The notes below the pieces were generated by a model. The model did not search any database and was not told the DNA's origin. It saw only the letters and a list, made by a program, of their open reading frames with translations. Both the position numbers and the translations under genes were made by a program. 64,000 nt of DNA from JBFXCS01 sp050181915 (lineage in GTDB: Bacteria > Actinomycetota > Thermoleophilia > Miltoncostaeales > Miltoncostaeaceae). Shown here one piece after another: positions 45,864 through 54,064 of this stretch (position 1 is the stretch's first letter; each line of letters starts with the position of its first letter). The stretch covers positions 434,001-498,000 of the forward strand of contig JBFXCS010000001.1 in NCBI GenBank assembly GCA_050181915.1, read 5' to 3'.

Positions 45864-46566
45864 GTCGTCCACCCCCCTGAGGCCGCCCTCTCCCAGCGAG
45901 ACCGGCGCCCAGGGCCTCTCGGCCACGCCGTTCGCCTGGCCGGGCGCCTTCGACTCGCCGGACACGGTCGAGCGCGTGTGGACCGATTTCGTGGCCCACC
46001 TCGAGGACCCCGACCAGCGCACGGCCCTGCGGCGGGCCCTCGCCTTCGCCCGCGCCCGCCACGGCGACCAGACCCGCCGCGGCAGCGACACCCCCTACTG
46101 GGTGCACCTGGTGCGGGTGGCGATGGAGCTCGCCGACTGGGGCGAGCGCTCGCCCGAGCTGCTGCAGGCGGCCCTGCTGCACGACACCGTGGAGGACACG
46201 CGCACGTCGGTCGGCGAGATCCGGGTGGGCTTCGGCTCCGAGGTCGCCGACCTGGTCGACTGGCTCACCGCCCCGGACCGCCACGAGGACCTGCGCGCCT
46301 ACTACGAGCGCCTCGCCACCAAGGGGCCGCACCGCGCCCAGATCCTGAAGCTGGCCGACCGGGTGGACAACCTGCGCAGCATCCAGGCGCTCGTGATGCG
46401 CACCGGCGACCGCCATCGGCACTGGGCCGCGACCTACCTGCGGCGCACGGTGTGGCAGGTGCTGCCGCTCGCCGCGAAGGCGCCGTCGGTGGCCCGCGTG
46501 GCCCTGGTCACGGCGATGGCCGACCTCGCCCCGCTGGTGGGCGAGAACGACTTCACCGAGTCCTAA
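45862..46566 (+). CDS. RelA/SpoT-type HD hydrolase, candidate small alarmone hydrolase
   Basis: A 234-residue HD-domain protein matching the hydrolase half of Rel enzymes. Visible are the H82 ligand in PYWVHLVRVA, HD at 107-108 in AALLHDTVEDT, the catalytic ED at 111-112, the FGSEVADLVDWLT segment, and D166 in LKLADRVDNLR. There is no synthetase, TGS or ACT domain, so it resembles MESH1-like small alarmone hydrolases that convert (p)ppGpp to GDP/GTP. The start is supported by a -10 hexamer 7 nt upstream. It is head to head with Ppx/GppA, which also acts on alarmones in many bacteria. Confidence 0.86.
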   Translation: MSSTPLRPPSPSETGAQGLSATPFAWPGAFDSPDTVERVWTDFVAHLEDPDQRTALRRALAFARARHGDQTRRGSDTPYWVHLVRVAMELADWGERSPELLQAALLHDTVEDTRTSVGEIRVGFGSEVADLVDWLTAPDRHEDLRAYYERLATKGPHRAQILKLADRVDNLRSIQALVMRTGDRHRHWAATYLRRTVWQVLPLAAKAPSVARVALVTAMADLAPLVGENDFTES

Positions 46567-46601
46567 CGGCCGCTCAACCCCCCTGTTACCGCCCGGGGAT
46601 T

Positions 46602-46636
46602 GGATGGTCCCCATCACACGGCCATCCCACTGGGGA
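46602..46636 (+). promoter_or_regulatory. 5' leader of gene 46643 with competing hairpins over the ribosome site
   Basis: GGATGG (46602) can pair with CCATCC (46622). TCCCCA (46608) can pair with TGGGGA (46631), which is the ribosome site. The two pairings share the stretch between them and cannot both form in one simple fold. Confidence 0.35.
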
Positions 46637-46642
46637 GACGAC

Positions 46643-46786
46643 ATGGGAACCATCCACAGCACCGAGACCGCCCGCATCGAGGCCCTCCTTGATCGCCTCG
46701 ATCCGGAGTGCGGGAGGGTCTGCCAGGTCGAGGGGTGCGTACATGAGCACGTCCACGCCGGGGAGGGCGTACCGCTCGCCGCGTAG
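46643..46786 (+). CDS. small Cys/His-rich protein (47 residues)
   Basis: A 47-residue protein: MGTIHSTETARIEALLDRLDPECGRVCQVEGCVHEHVHAGEG... The first half would be one amphipathic helix. The second half packs three Cys (23, 27, 32) and three His (34, 36, 38), enough for a metal centre. TGGGGAGAC gives a good ribosome site 7-10 nt before the ATG; a longer upstream start lacks one. I do not recognise the family. It lies alone between the HD hydrolase gene and UspA (opposite strand). Confidence 0.6.
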   Translation: MGTIHSTETARIEALLDRLDPECGRVCQVEGCVHEHVHAGEGVPLAA

Positions 46787-46853
46787 CGCGTCCTCCGCTT
46801 CCATCGACGGGGCGGCGATCCCGCCCGCCGGGTCACCGCCCCGTCGGCCCCCC

Positions 46854-47297
46854 TCACTGTTCCGGGGCGGGCGGCACGAGCAGCACCGGGCACGGCGCGT
46901 GATGCGCCAGGAAGCCGGCGAAGCTGCCGAGCAGGGCGCGCTCCAGCCGCCCGCGGTGGGTCGCCGCCACCATCAGGTCGCAGCCGCTCTCGCGGGCCCA
47001 GTCGCAGGCGGTGCTCGGCGGGTGCCCCTCCAGCAGCACGGGCTCGGCGCCCTCGATCGACCGCGCCACCTCCGCCAGCCACATCTGGGCGGCCTGGCGC
47101 TCGATCTCGGGGTCGTGGACGGGCGCCCCGCCCAGGCTCGCGGCCATCGACAGGAGGAAGGCGGGCGGGGCGATGACGTGGACCACGCGCAGGCGCCCCC
47201 CGGTGACGGCGCGCAGGTCGGCGGCCTCGTCCAGCGCGCGCCGCGCGGCGTCGGAGTCGTCGATGAAGCAGGCGATGTCCTTGATGCGCGGGGTCAT
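46854..47297 (-). CDS. universal stress protein, UspA domain
   Basis: A 147-residue single Usp domain. DIACFIDDSDAARRALDEAADLRA carries the first-strand acidic residues, and the ATP-binding G-2x-G-9x-G(S/T) signature appears as THRGRLERALLGSFAGFLAHHAPCPVLLV near the C-terminus. Its ATG overlaps the RNase D stop (ATGA), so the two genes form an operon with RNase D first. It probably binds ATP and is a stress or dormancy protein. Confidence 0.88.
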   Translation of the reverse strand: MTPRIKDIACFIDDSDAARRALDEAADLRAVTGGRLRVVHVIAPPAFLLSMAASLGGAPVHDPEIERQAAQMWLAEVARSIEGAEPVLLEGHPPSTACDWARESGCDLMVAATHRGRLERALLGSFAGFLAHHAPCPVLLVPPAPEQ

Positions 47298-48538
47298 CGG
47301 CTGATCTCCTCCCCGGATGGCCGGCCGTCCCGCACTCTAGTGCCACCGGTGCCGGCCTCGGCGCCCTCCCGGGGGATCTCCACCAGGTAGGGCGGGTCGT
47401 CGTCGGCGGCCAGCGCCAGGCGGCCCCGGACGAGGTCGGTGAGCGCCTCGCCGGCCAGCTCCCGGCGCCAGCCGGAGCCCAGCGGGTGCTCGTCCGGGTC
47501 GCCCTCGACCACGGCGGCGAGGAAGGCCGAGATCTCGTCGCGGGTGGCGAGCAGGGTGGGGGCCAGGTCGACCGCGGCGGCCCGCGCCGCCACCATCACG
47601 GCGCCCAGCGGCCCCAGCACCTCCAGCCGCTGCTGCATCTCGTGCGAGGGCGGCGGCGGCAGCGCGATCGGGTCGGCCTCCTCCCCCCGGCGCAGGGCGG
47701 CGAGCAGGCCGTCGAGGTCGGCCGGGCGCATCCGGTCGGGCAGCCCGCGCTCGGATCCGAGGGCGCGGCGGTCGGCGGGGCGCCGCCGGGCGATCTCGAC
47801 GAGGGTGCGGTCCGGAACCACCCAGGCGGTGGGCTTGTCGCGGCGGCGGGCCTCGTTCTCGCGCCACTCCGCGACGGCGGCCAGCACCGCGCGGTCGCGC
47901 CCGCTGAGCCGCCCCTGCCCCTTCACCCGGCGCCACGATTGGGCCGGATCGGGCACCAGGCGCGCGCCGGGGCCGTAGCGGCGGGCGTGCTCCTCGCCCA
48001 CCCAGTCCCAGCGGCCCAGGGCCCGGGCGCGGCGCTCCAGCTCGTCGGCCAGCGCCAGCAGGTCGGTGACGTCGCCGGCCGCGTAGGCGAGCTGGGCGCG
48101 CGACAGCGGCCGCCGGCTCCAGTCGGTGTAGCGCTCGCCCTTGTCGAGGTGCACGCCGAGCACCCGCTCCAGCAGGGCGGCGAGGCCCTGTCCGGCGCCC
48201 AGGCCCACGAACCCGGCGGTGACCTGGACGTCGTGGAAGTTGGCGGGCCGGGTGCCGTAGGCCATGCCGAGCAGCGCGAGGTCGGCGGACGGCGCGTGCA
48301 TCACCACGGCGACGTCCGGATCGGACACCAGCTCGGCGATCGGCTCGAGCGGCGCGCCGTCGATGGGATCGACCAGGTGGACGCCCCTGGCGGTCGCCAC
48401 CTGCGCCAGGCAGGCGAGCGGCGCGTAGGTGCGCTCCCACAGGAATTCGAGGTCGATGGCCGCCCGGCCCTCGGCGCGGGCCTCCTTCACGACGGCGTCG
48501 ACCCCGGCGCGGTCGCGGATCGGCTCTTGGGGCGGCAT
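47294..48538 (-). CDS. rnd: ribonuclease D-like 3'-5' exoribonuclease
   Basis: A 414-residue DEDD exonuclease. Exo I is AIDLEFLWERTYAPLACLAQVA, Exo II FHDVQVTAGFVGLGAGQGLAALLERVLGVHLDKGERYTDWSRRPLSRAQLAYAAGDVTDLL (the last Asp belongs to Exo III). An HRDC domain (about 215-290) follows with WRENEARRRDKPTAWVVPD. It trims 3' ends of tRNA and other stable RNAs. The ATG at 48538 is supported by a TAGGGT -10, 8 nt upstream, that overlaps the divergent promoter of the ABC-F gene. Confidence 0.9.
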   Translation of the reverse strand: MPPQEPIRDRAGVDAVVKEARAEGRAAIDLEFLWERTYAPLACLAQVATARGVHLVDPIDGAPLEPIAELVSDPDVAVVMHAPSADLALLGMAYGTRPANFHDVQVTAGFVGLGAGQGLAALLERVLGVHLDKGERYTDWSRRPLSRAQLAYAAGDVTDLLALADELERRARALGRWDWVGEEHARRYGPGARLVPDPAQSWRRVKGQGRLSGRDRAVLAAVAEWRENEARRRDKPTAWVVPDRTLVEIARRRPADRRALGSERGLPDRMRPADLDGLLAALRRGEEADPIALPPPPSHEMQQRLEVLGPLGAVMVAARAAAVDLAPTLLATRDEISAFLAAVVEGDPDEHPLGSGWRRELAGEALTDLVRGRLALAADDDPPYLVEIPREGAEAGTGGTRVRDGRPSGEEISR

Positions 48539-48545
48539 CTCCCGG

Positions 48546-48552
48546 TACCCTA
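48546..48552. promoter_or_regulatory. overlapping divergent -10 elements for rnd and the ABC-F gene
   Basis: The seven bases TACCCTA hold TACCCT (plus, 8 nt before GTG 48560) and TAGGGT (minus, 8 nt before ATG 48538). The whole intergenic region is 21 bp. Confidence 0.5.
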
Positions 48553-48559
48553 GTGGGTC

Positions 48560-50491
48560 GTGCAGGCGATCCAGGTGAGCAAGGCGTTCGGAGCGCGCGA
48601 TGTCCTGACGGATGTCGGCTTCCGCATCGGCCCCGGGGATCGGCTGGCGGTGGTGGGGCGCAACGGGGAGGGCAAGACCACCCTGCTGCGCATCCTCGCC
48701 GGCCGGCTCGATCCGGACGCGGGCAGCGTCAGCCTGCCCCGGGGCGCCACCGTGGCCCTCCACGACCAGCGCCCGCCGCTCGACTCGGAGCTCACGCTGG
48801 AGCAGTACGTGGGGGAGGGGATGGAGGCCGCGCGCACCGCCGAGGCCGACCTGGCGGCCCTGGAGGCGCGCATGGCGGGCGGCGACGCCGGCCCGCAGGT
48901 GCTGGCGGCCTACGAGGACGCCCACGCGCGCCTGGAGCGCGCCGGCGGATACGCGTGGAGATCGTGGATGGAGCGCGTGCTGCGCGGCCTCGGCATCTCG
49001 GAGGACCAGCTGACCCGGCCGCTGCGCGGCTTCTCGGGCGGCGAGCTCACGCGCGCGTCGCTGGCCCGGTCGCTGGTCTCCCGGCCTGACGTGCTGCTGC
49101 TGGACGAGCCCACCAACCACCTCGACCTCGACGCCGTGGAGTGGCTGGAGCGCGCGATCGCCGAGCTGGGCGCCGCCGTGGTGCTGGTGTCCCACGACCG
49201 CTGGTTCCTCGAGTCGGTCGCGACCCAGGTGCTGGAGCTCGACCGCGGCACGTCGAAGCTCTGGCCGATGGGCTACTCGGCCTTCCGGCGCGAGCGGGCC
49301 CTGGCGATCGACCGCCAGGGGCAGGAGGCGGCGCGCCAGGCGGCCGAGATCGCCCGATTGGAGCGCTTCGTCACCCGCTGGCGCGCGGGCACCAAGGCGC
49401 GCCAGGCCCAGTCGCGGCAGAAGCGCCTGGACCGCATCGACCGCATCCCGCCGCCGACCCGGGCCCAGCACCTGGCGTTCGGGTTCCCGAAGGCCGAGCG
49501 CAGCGGCCGGGTGGTGATCGAGGTCGACGCCCTGGGGGTCGAGGTGCCCGGCCGGACGCTCCTGCACGACGTCGGCTTCACCCTGGAGCGCGGCCAGCGC
49601 CTGGCGATCGTGGGGCCGAACGGCACCGGCAAGACCACCCTGATCGAGACGCTCATCGGCCGTCGCCCGCCCGCCCGGGGCCGCATCAGCACGGGCCATC
49701 GCGTGGTGCCGGCCTACTTCTCCCAGCACGGCGAGGGGCTGCGCGACGATCGCACCGTGGTGGAGACCGTGCTCGCGACCAGCGACCTCACCCAGACGCA
49801 GGCGCGCACCCTGCTCGGCGGCTTCCTGTTCCGCGGCGAGGAGGCCGACGCGCGGGTGGAGCGCCTGTCGGGCGGCGAGCGGCGGCGCCTGGAGCTGGTC
49901 GCGCTGATCGCCCGCGGCGGCAACCTGCTGGTGCTGGACGAGCCCACCAACCACCTCGACGTGGAGAGCTGCGAGGCGCTCGAGGCGGCCCTCGAGGCCT
50001 TCGACGGCACCGTGCTGATGGTGAGCCACGACCGGGCCCTGGTCGACGCCATCGCCACCCACACGCTGGCCCTGGAGGACGGCCGCGCCGTGATGCGCGC
50101 CGGCGGCTACACCGATCTGATGGCGCTGCGCGAGCAGGCGGCGGCCCAGGCCACGCCCGGCCGCGCGTCGACGCACGAGGCGCCCCCCGCCGGGCGGCCC
50201 GCCCGGCGCCGCCGGCGGCTGAGCCGGGACGAGCCGCGCCGGGCCGGCAACGCGCCCGCCGCCGGGGCCATGCTCACCCGCGGCCGCGCCGCCAAGGAGG
50301 CGAAGCGCCTGGAGGGCGAGATCGCGCGGGTCGAGAAGAGCATCGCCCAGGTGGAGGAGGCGCTGGCCGATCCGGGCACGCTGGCCGACCGCGAGGCCGT
50401 CGCGACCCGGGGCGAGGAGCACCGCCGGCTGCAGGAGGAGCTGGTCTGGCTGATGCGCGAGTGGGAGCTGGCCGCGGAGGCCGCGGGCTGA
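48560..50491 (+). CDS. ABC-F ATPase (Uup/EttA-like ribosome-associated protein)
   Basis: A 643-residue protein with two ABC ATPase domains and no membrane part. First domain: Walker A VVGRNGEGKTT, signature FSGGELTRASLARS, Walker B VLLLDEPTNHLDL. Second: IVGPNGTGKTT, LSGGERRRLELV and LVLDEPTNHLDVES. The linker after the first domain (about 235-315) is basic and helical, and the C-terminus (about 560-643) is a coiled coil as in Uup. Such proteins act on the ribosome E site or in antibiotic protection. The GTG is set by the -10 element 8 nt upstream. Confidence 0.92.
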   Translation: MQAIQVSKAFGARDVLTDVGFRIGPGDRLAVVGRNGEGKTTLLRILAGRLDPDAGSVSLPRGATVALHDQRPPLDSELTLEQYVGEGMEAARTAEADLAALEARMAGGDAGPQVLAAYEDAHARLERAGGYAWRSWMERVLRGLGISEDQLTRPLRGFSGGELTRASLARSLVSRPDVLLLDEPTNHLDLDAVEWLERAIAELGAAVVLVSHDRWFLESVATQVLELDRGTSKLWPMGYSAFRRERALAIDRQGQEAARQAAEIARLERFVTRWRAGTKARQAQSRQKRLDRIDRIPPPTRAQHLAFGFPKAERSGRVVIEVDALGVEVPGRTLLHDVGFTLERGQRLAIVGPNGTGKTTLIETLIGRRPPARGRISTGHRVVPAYFSQHGEGLRDDRTVVETVLATSDLTQTQARTLLGGFLFRGEEADARVERLSGGERRRLELVALIARGGNLLVLDEPTNHLDVESCEALEAALEAFDGTVLMVSHDRALVDAIATHTLALEDGRAVMRAGGYTDLMALREQAAAQATPGRASTHEAPPAGRPARRRRRLSRDEPRRAGNAPAAGAMLTRGRAAKEAKRLEGEIARVEKSIAQVEEALADPGTLADREAVATRGEEHRRLQEELVWLMREWELAAEAAG

Positions 50492-50499
50492 CCCACGAC

Positions 50500-50535
50500 G
50501 GCGCCCGGGGGAGGCGTCGACCTCCCCCGGGCGCC
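50500..50535. terminator. bidirectional terminator after the ABC-F and opu genes
   Basis: Perfect 15-bp stem GGCGCCCGGGGGAGG/CCTCCCCCGGGCGCC with a 6-nt loop, 9 nt after each convergent gene end (50491 and 50544). It is the longest hairpin seen in the window. Confidence 0.75.
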
Positions 50536-50543
50536 GGGCGCGG

Positions 50544-51500
50544 CTACTGGATGCCGGCCGACGCGAGGAAGTCGGCGGCCACGTCCTCCGGATCCTCCTC
50601 GTCGAGCTGGGTCTTGGCGTTCAGGCCCGAGACCACCTCGTCCGTGAGGGCGGCGTCGATCTTGTCGAGCGTCTCGGCGAAGATCGGCGGCTGGGCGTCG
50701 AAGAAGGCCGTGTTGATCACGGGGAAGTTCTGGTACGAGAGCCCCTGGAAGACGCCCTTGTCGTCCTCCAGCACCACCAGGCCAAGGCTGGCGATCTGCG
50801 GGTCGGTCCCGAAGGCGTAGACGCAGTTCGCCTGGCCGTCCTCGATCGGCTTGTACCTCAGGCCGATGGCGACGGTCTTGATCTCCTTCGGGGTGAAGCC
50901 GTACTCCTTCTTCAGCAGCGGCAGGCCGTCGGCGCGGGTCAGATGCTCGGCGTTGGCCGAGTAGGTGATGTTCGCCGACTGCGCGCCGAGATCCGACAGG
51001 GTCGCGAGGCCGTACTGATCGGCCGCCTCCTTGGTGCAGGCGACGCGGTTGTCGTTCGAGTACGGCGACGGCGTCAGGGTGGTGAGGCCCTGCGCGGCGA
51101 AGGCGGTCTTGATCGCCTGGTAGAGGGCATCCGGCGCGGGCACGTCCGTCTTCTTGAGGAGCACGCCGTAGGCCGTGCCGGTGTACTCCGGGTAGAGGTC
51201 GATGTCGCCCTTCTTGATCGCCGGGAAGGCGATGTCGCTGCTCGCGAGGCTGGTGCGCTTCGCCTTGTACCCGATGGCCTCCAGGGCCTGGGCGTAGATG
51301 TCGGCGACCACCTCGCTCTCGGGGAACTGCTTGTCGGCGATGCGGACGACCGTGCCGTCCACTGTCGCGCCGGCCGTGGTGGGCGTCGACGAGCCGCCCG
51401 TGTCGTCATCGTCGTCGCCGCATCCGGCGGCCAGCATGGCGAGGGACAGGACCATCGCCGCGATGAGGCCGACTCCGATGAGCCTGACCCGTCGGTTCAT
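50544..51500 (-). CDS. quaternary-amine (glycine betaine/choline) substrate-binding lipoprotein, OpuCC-like
   Basis: A 318-residue lipoprotein. The signal peptide ends MLAAGC with the lipid Cys at about 27, then a run of Asp. The mature protein is of the OpuAC/ProX type: VVRIADKQFPESEVVADIYAQALEAIGYKAKR, then IKKGDIDLYPEYTGTAYG and the second-domain NCVYAFGTDPQI. It binds betaine, choline or carnitine outside the cell. It is the last gene of a four-gene operon, and its ATG overlaps the stop of the permease upstream. Confidence 0.9.
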   Translation of the reverse strand: MNRRVRLIGVGLIAAMVLSLAMLAAGCGDDDDDTGGSSTPTTAGATVDGTVVRIADKQFPESEVVADIYAQALEAIGYKAKRTSLASSDIAFPAIKKGDIDLYPEYTGTAYGVLLKKTDVPAPDALYQAIKTAFAAQGLTTLTPSPYSNDNRVACTKEAADQYGLATLSDLGAQSANITYSANAEHLTRADGLPLLKKEYGFTPKEIKTVAIGLRYKPIEDGQANCVYAFGTDPQIASLGLVVLEDDKGVFQGLSYQNFPVINTAFFDAQPPIFAETLDKIDAALTDEVVSGLNAKTQLDEEDPEDVAADFLASAGIQ

Positions 51501-52183
51501 GTGCGTCTCCCTTCGGTGATGGCGAGGGCGCGCGTGACGCGCAGCCCCCGTGGGGTCGCGAGCCGTTCCAGGCCGCCGAACAGGAGCTGGGCGGCGAGGG
51601 CGAGCAGGGCGACGGGGATGGCCCCGGCCAGGAGCACGTCGTCCTGGCCGTTGTTGAGGCCGGCGAGGATCACCTCGCCCAGGCCACGGGCTCCGACGAG
51701 GCCGGCGAGGGTCGCGGTGGCGACCACCTCGACCGCGGCGGTGCGGACCGCCGTCGCGATGAGGGGCGTGGCGTTGGGCAGCTCCACCCGGGCCAGCACC
51801 TGCCAGGGGCGGAAGCCCATGCCGCGCGCCGCCTCGATCACGCTGCGGTCGACCTCGTGCACGCCGGTGAAGGTGTTGAGCATGATCGGCGGCACCGCGA
51901 GGGCGTAGAGGCCGATCACGGCCGGCCAGAAGCCGATGGTGGAGAGCGTGAGGGCGATGCCCATGATCGCGAAGGTGGGCACCGCCCGGCCGACGTTGCC
52001 GATCGCGGAGACCACGAAGCCGGCGACCCGTCCGATCTTCGCCGTGATGATGCCGAGCACCACCCCGGTCGCCGTGGCGAGCGCGAGGGCCACGATGCTG
52101 AGCTTGACGTGCGTCCGGATCGCGCCGTCCACGAAATCGCGGTTCTCGCGGTAGAAGTCCCAGGTGTCGCCGAGCAGGCCCAT
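51497..52183 (-). CDS. quaternary-amine ABC permease (OpuCD-like)
   Basis: A 228-residue permease with about five or six helices. Conserved parts are TGVVLGIITAKIGRVAGFVVSAIGNVGRAVPTFAIMGI, GVHEVDRSVIEAARGMGFRPWQVLARVELPNATPLIATAVRTAAVE (EAA loop), and GLVGARGLGEVILAGL. It pairs with the other permease, whose gene ends one base before this ATG. It overlaps the substrate-binding gene by ATGA. Confidence 0.9.
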   Translation of the reverse strand: MGLLGDTWDFYRENRDFVDGAIRTHVKLSIVALALATATGVVLGIITAKIGRVAGFVVSAIGNVGRAVPTFAIMGIALTLSTIGFWPAVIGLYALAVPPIMLNTFTGVHEVDRSVIEAARGMGFRPWQVLARVELPNATPLIATAVRTAAVEVVATATLAGLVGARGLGEVILAGLNNGQDDVLLAGAIPVALLALAAQLLFGGLERLATPRGLRVTRALAITEGRRT

Positions 52184-52184
52184 G

Positions 52185-52847
52185 TCAGTCGGCCGCGTCG
52201 CGCGCGCGCGCCCAGGGCGTCACGGCGCGCTGGGCGAGCAGGACCAGGAAGTCGAGCACGATGGCCATCGCCGTCGCGATGACCGCGCCCACCACGATCG
52301 GCGTGAGGAAGTCGCGATTCATGCCGTCGGTGTAGATCAGCGTGCCGAGCCCCTCGAAGCCCACCAGCACGCCGATGGTGGCGATGCCCACCGTGGTCAC
52401 CGTGATGATCCGGACGCCGGCGAAGATGGAGGGGAGCGCGAGCGGCAGCTCCACCCGGAGCAGCGTCTGCAGCCGGGTGAGGCCCATGCCGCGGGCCGCC
52501 TCGCGCACCGGGCCCGGCACCGCCCGCAGGCCGGCGACGGTGTTGCGCATCAGGATGAGCGGCGAGTAGAGCACCAGCCCGATGAGCACCGTGGTGCGGC
52601 CGATGCCGGTGCCTGGCACCAGGAACGCGAACAGCGCGAGGCTGGGGATCGTGTAGATCAGGGCGGCGATCGTCGTCGAGGCGGGGAAGAGGACGCGGCG
52701 GTTGCGCAGCAGCACCGCCAGCGGCACCCAGATCGCGATCGAGATCCCCACCGAGATCAGCACCAGCTTGAGGTGCTCGATCGAGAGGTGCTGGATGTCG
52801 TCGGAGTGGCGGTCGATCCAGTTCCAGTCGATGGTGGGCCGGTCCAC
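52185..52847 (-). CDS. quaternary-amine ABC permease (OpuCB-like)
   Basis: A 220-residue permease: HLSIEHLKLVLISVGISIAIWVPLAVLLRNR, TTIAALIYTIPSLALFAFLVPGTGIG, and the EAA loop VPGPVREAARGMGLTRLQTLLRVELPLALPSIFAGVRI. The GTG at 52847 (VDRPTIDWNW) is two bases downstream of the ATPase stop, so translation is coupled. The longer open frame upstream is a shadow of the ATPase gene. Confidence 0.89.
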   Translation of the reverse strand: MDRPTIDWNWIDRHSDDIQHLSIEHLKLVLISVGISIAIWVPLAVLLRNRRVLFPASTTIAALIYTIPSLALFAFLVPGTGIGRTTVLIGLVLYSPLILMRNTVAGLRAVPGPVREAARGMGLTRLQTLLRVELPLALPSIFAGVRIITVTTVGIATIGVLVGFEGLGTLIYTDGMNRDFLTPIVVGAVIATAMAIVLDFLVLLAQRAVTPWARARDAAD

Positions 52848-52849
52848 GG

Positions 52850-54034
52850 CTAGCGCCCCGGGTCGCCGCGCCGGGCGAAGCTGGCGGCGATCTCGCCCGC
52901 CCCCACCAGGCCGGCGACGCCGCCGTCCTCGTCGACCACGGTCCCGTAGGCGGCGTTCGCCTCGAACACGGCCGACAGCGCGTCGCGCAGGGTGGAGACC
53001 TGGTCGACGATGGGCTCGGCGCCGCCCGGAGGCCGGACCGGCACCGCCGACGCGCCGTCCAGCCGGGCGGCGTCGAGCCAGTCGAGGGGCCGGCCGCGGT
53101 CGTCGATGACGAGCACCGCGCCGTCGATCGGGGCCAGCGCGCCCGAGGCGATGCGCTCGCGCACCGCCGAGACCGGCTCGCCGGCGCGCACCACGGGCGC
53201 GGCGACCAGGTCGATCTCCTCCACCCGGGTGAGCGAGAGGCTCTTGAGGGCCCGGTCCGAGCCGACGAAGTCGGCGACGAACTCGTCGGCGGGGGCGGCC
53301 AGCAGGTCGGCCGGCTGCGCGAACTGCACCAGCCGCCCGTCGCGCATCACGGCGATCCTGTCGGCCATCTTCACGGCCTCGTCGATGTCGTGGCTCACGA
53401 AGACCACCGTCTTGGGCTCGGCCCGGTGCAGGCGCAGGAAGTCGTTCTGGAGCCGCTCGCGGGTGATCGGGTCGACCGCCGAGAAGGGCTCGTCCATCAG
53501 CATCACCGGCGGATCGGCGGCCAGCGCCCGGGCCAGGCCCACCCGCTGCTGCTGGCCGCCCGAGAGCTGGGCGGGGTAGCGGCCGGAGTACTCGTCGGGG
53601 TCGAGGCCGATCAGATCGAGCAGCTCGCGCACCCGCGCCCGGGTGCGGTCCCGGTCCCATTTCAGGAGGCGCGGGACGGTGGCCACGTTCGACCCGATCG
53701 TCAGGTGGGGCATGAGGCCCACCTGCTGGATCACGTAGCCCACCTCGCGCCGCAGCTCGGCCGGATTGCGCCCGCGCACGTCGCGCCCGTCGATGAGGAT
53801 CTCGCCCGAGGTGGGCTCGATGAGGCGGTTGACCATCTTCAGGGCGGTGGTCTTGCCGCACCCGGAGGGGCCGATGAGCACGCACACCTCGCCCGCCGGC
53901 ACGGTGAGCGAGAGCCCGTCCACCGCGGGGCGCTCGGCTCCTCCGTAGCGCTTGGTGACCTCGCGCAGCTCGAGAACTCCCGCCGCGACAGCCTGCGACG
54001 CACCCCCGACCGGCGCCCCTGTGGGCTCCGTCAT
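52850..54034 (-). CDS. quaternary-amine ABC transporter ATPase with CBS domains (OpuCA/ProV-like)
   Basis: A 394-residue ATPase. Core: Walker A IGPSGCGKTTALKMVNRL, Q-loop GYVIQQVGLMPHLTI, signature LSGGQQQRVGLARALA, Walker B VMLMDEPFSAVDP, and H-loop VSHDIDEA. Two CBS repeats follow (about 265-385), which in this family sense ionic strength or c-di-AMP and control import in osmotic stress. It is the first gene of the operon. A TAGGTT -10 lies 7 nt before the ATG. Confidence 0.92.
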   Translation of the reverse strand: MTEPTGAPVGGASQAVAAGVLELREVTKRYGGAERPAVDGLSLTVPAGEVCVLIGPSGCGKTTALKMVNRLIEPTSGEILIDGRDVRGRNPAELRREVGYVIQQVGLMPHLTIGSNVATVPRLLKWDRDRTRARVRELLDLIGLDPDEYSGRYPAQLSGGQQQRVGLARALAADPPVMLMDEPFSAVDPITRERLQNDFLRLHRAEPKTVVFVSHDIDEAVKMADRIAVMRDGRLVQFAQPADLLAAPADEFVADFVGSDRALKSLSLTRVEEIDLVAAPVVRAGEPVSAVRERIASGALAPIDGAVLVIDDRGRPLDWLDAARLDGASAVPVRPPGGAEPIVDQVSTLRDALSAVFEANAAYGTVVDEDGGVAGLVGAGEIAASFARRGDPGR

Positions 54035-54041
54035 GCGGGCG

Positions 54042-54047
54042 AACCTA
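54042..54047 (-). promoter_or_regulatory. -10 element of leaderless promoter for the Opu operon
   Basis: TAGGTT on the minus strand, 7 nt before the ATG at 54034. Confidence 0.5.
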
Positions 54048-54064
54048 TCCCAGCCCGTCCGCGG

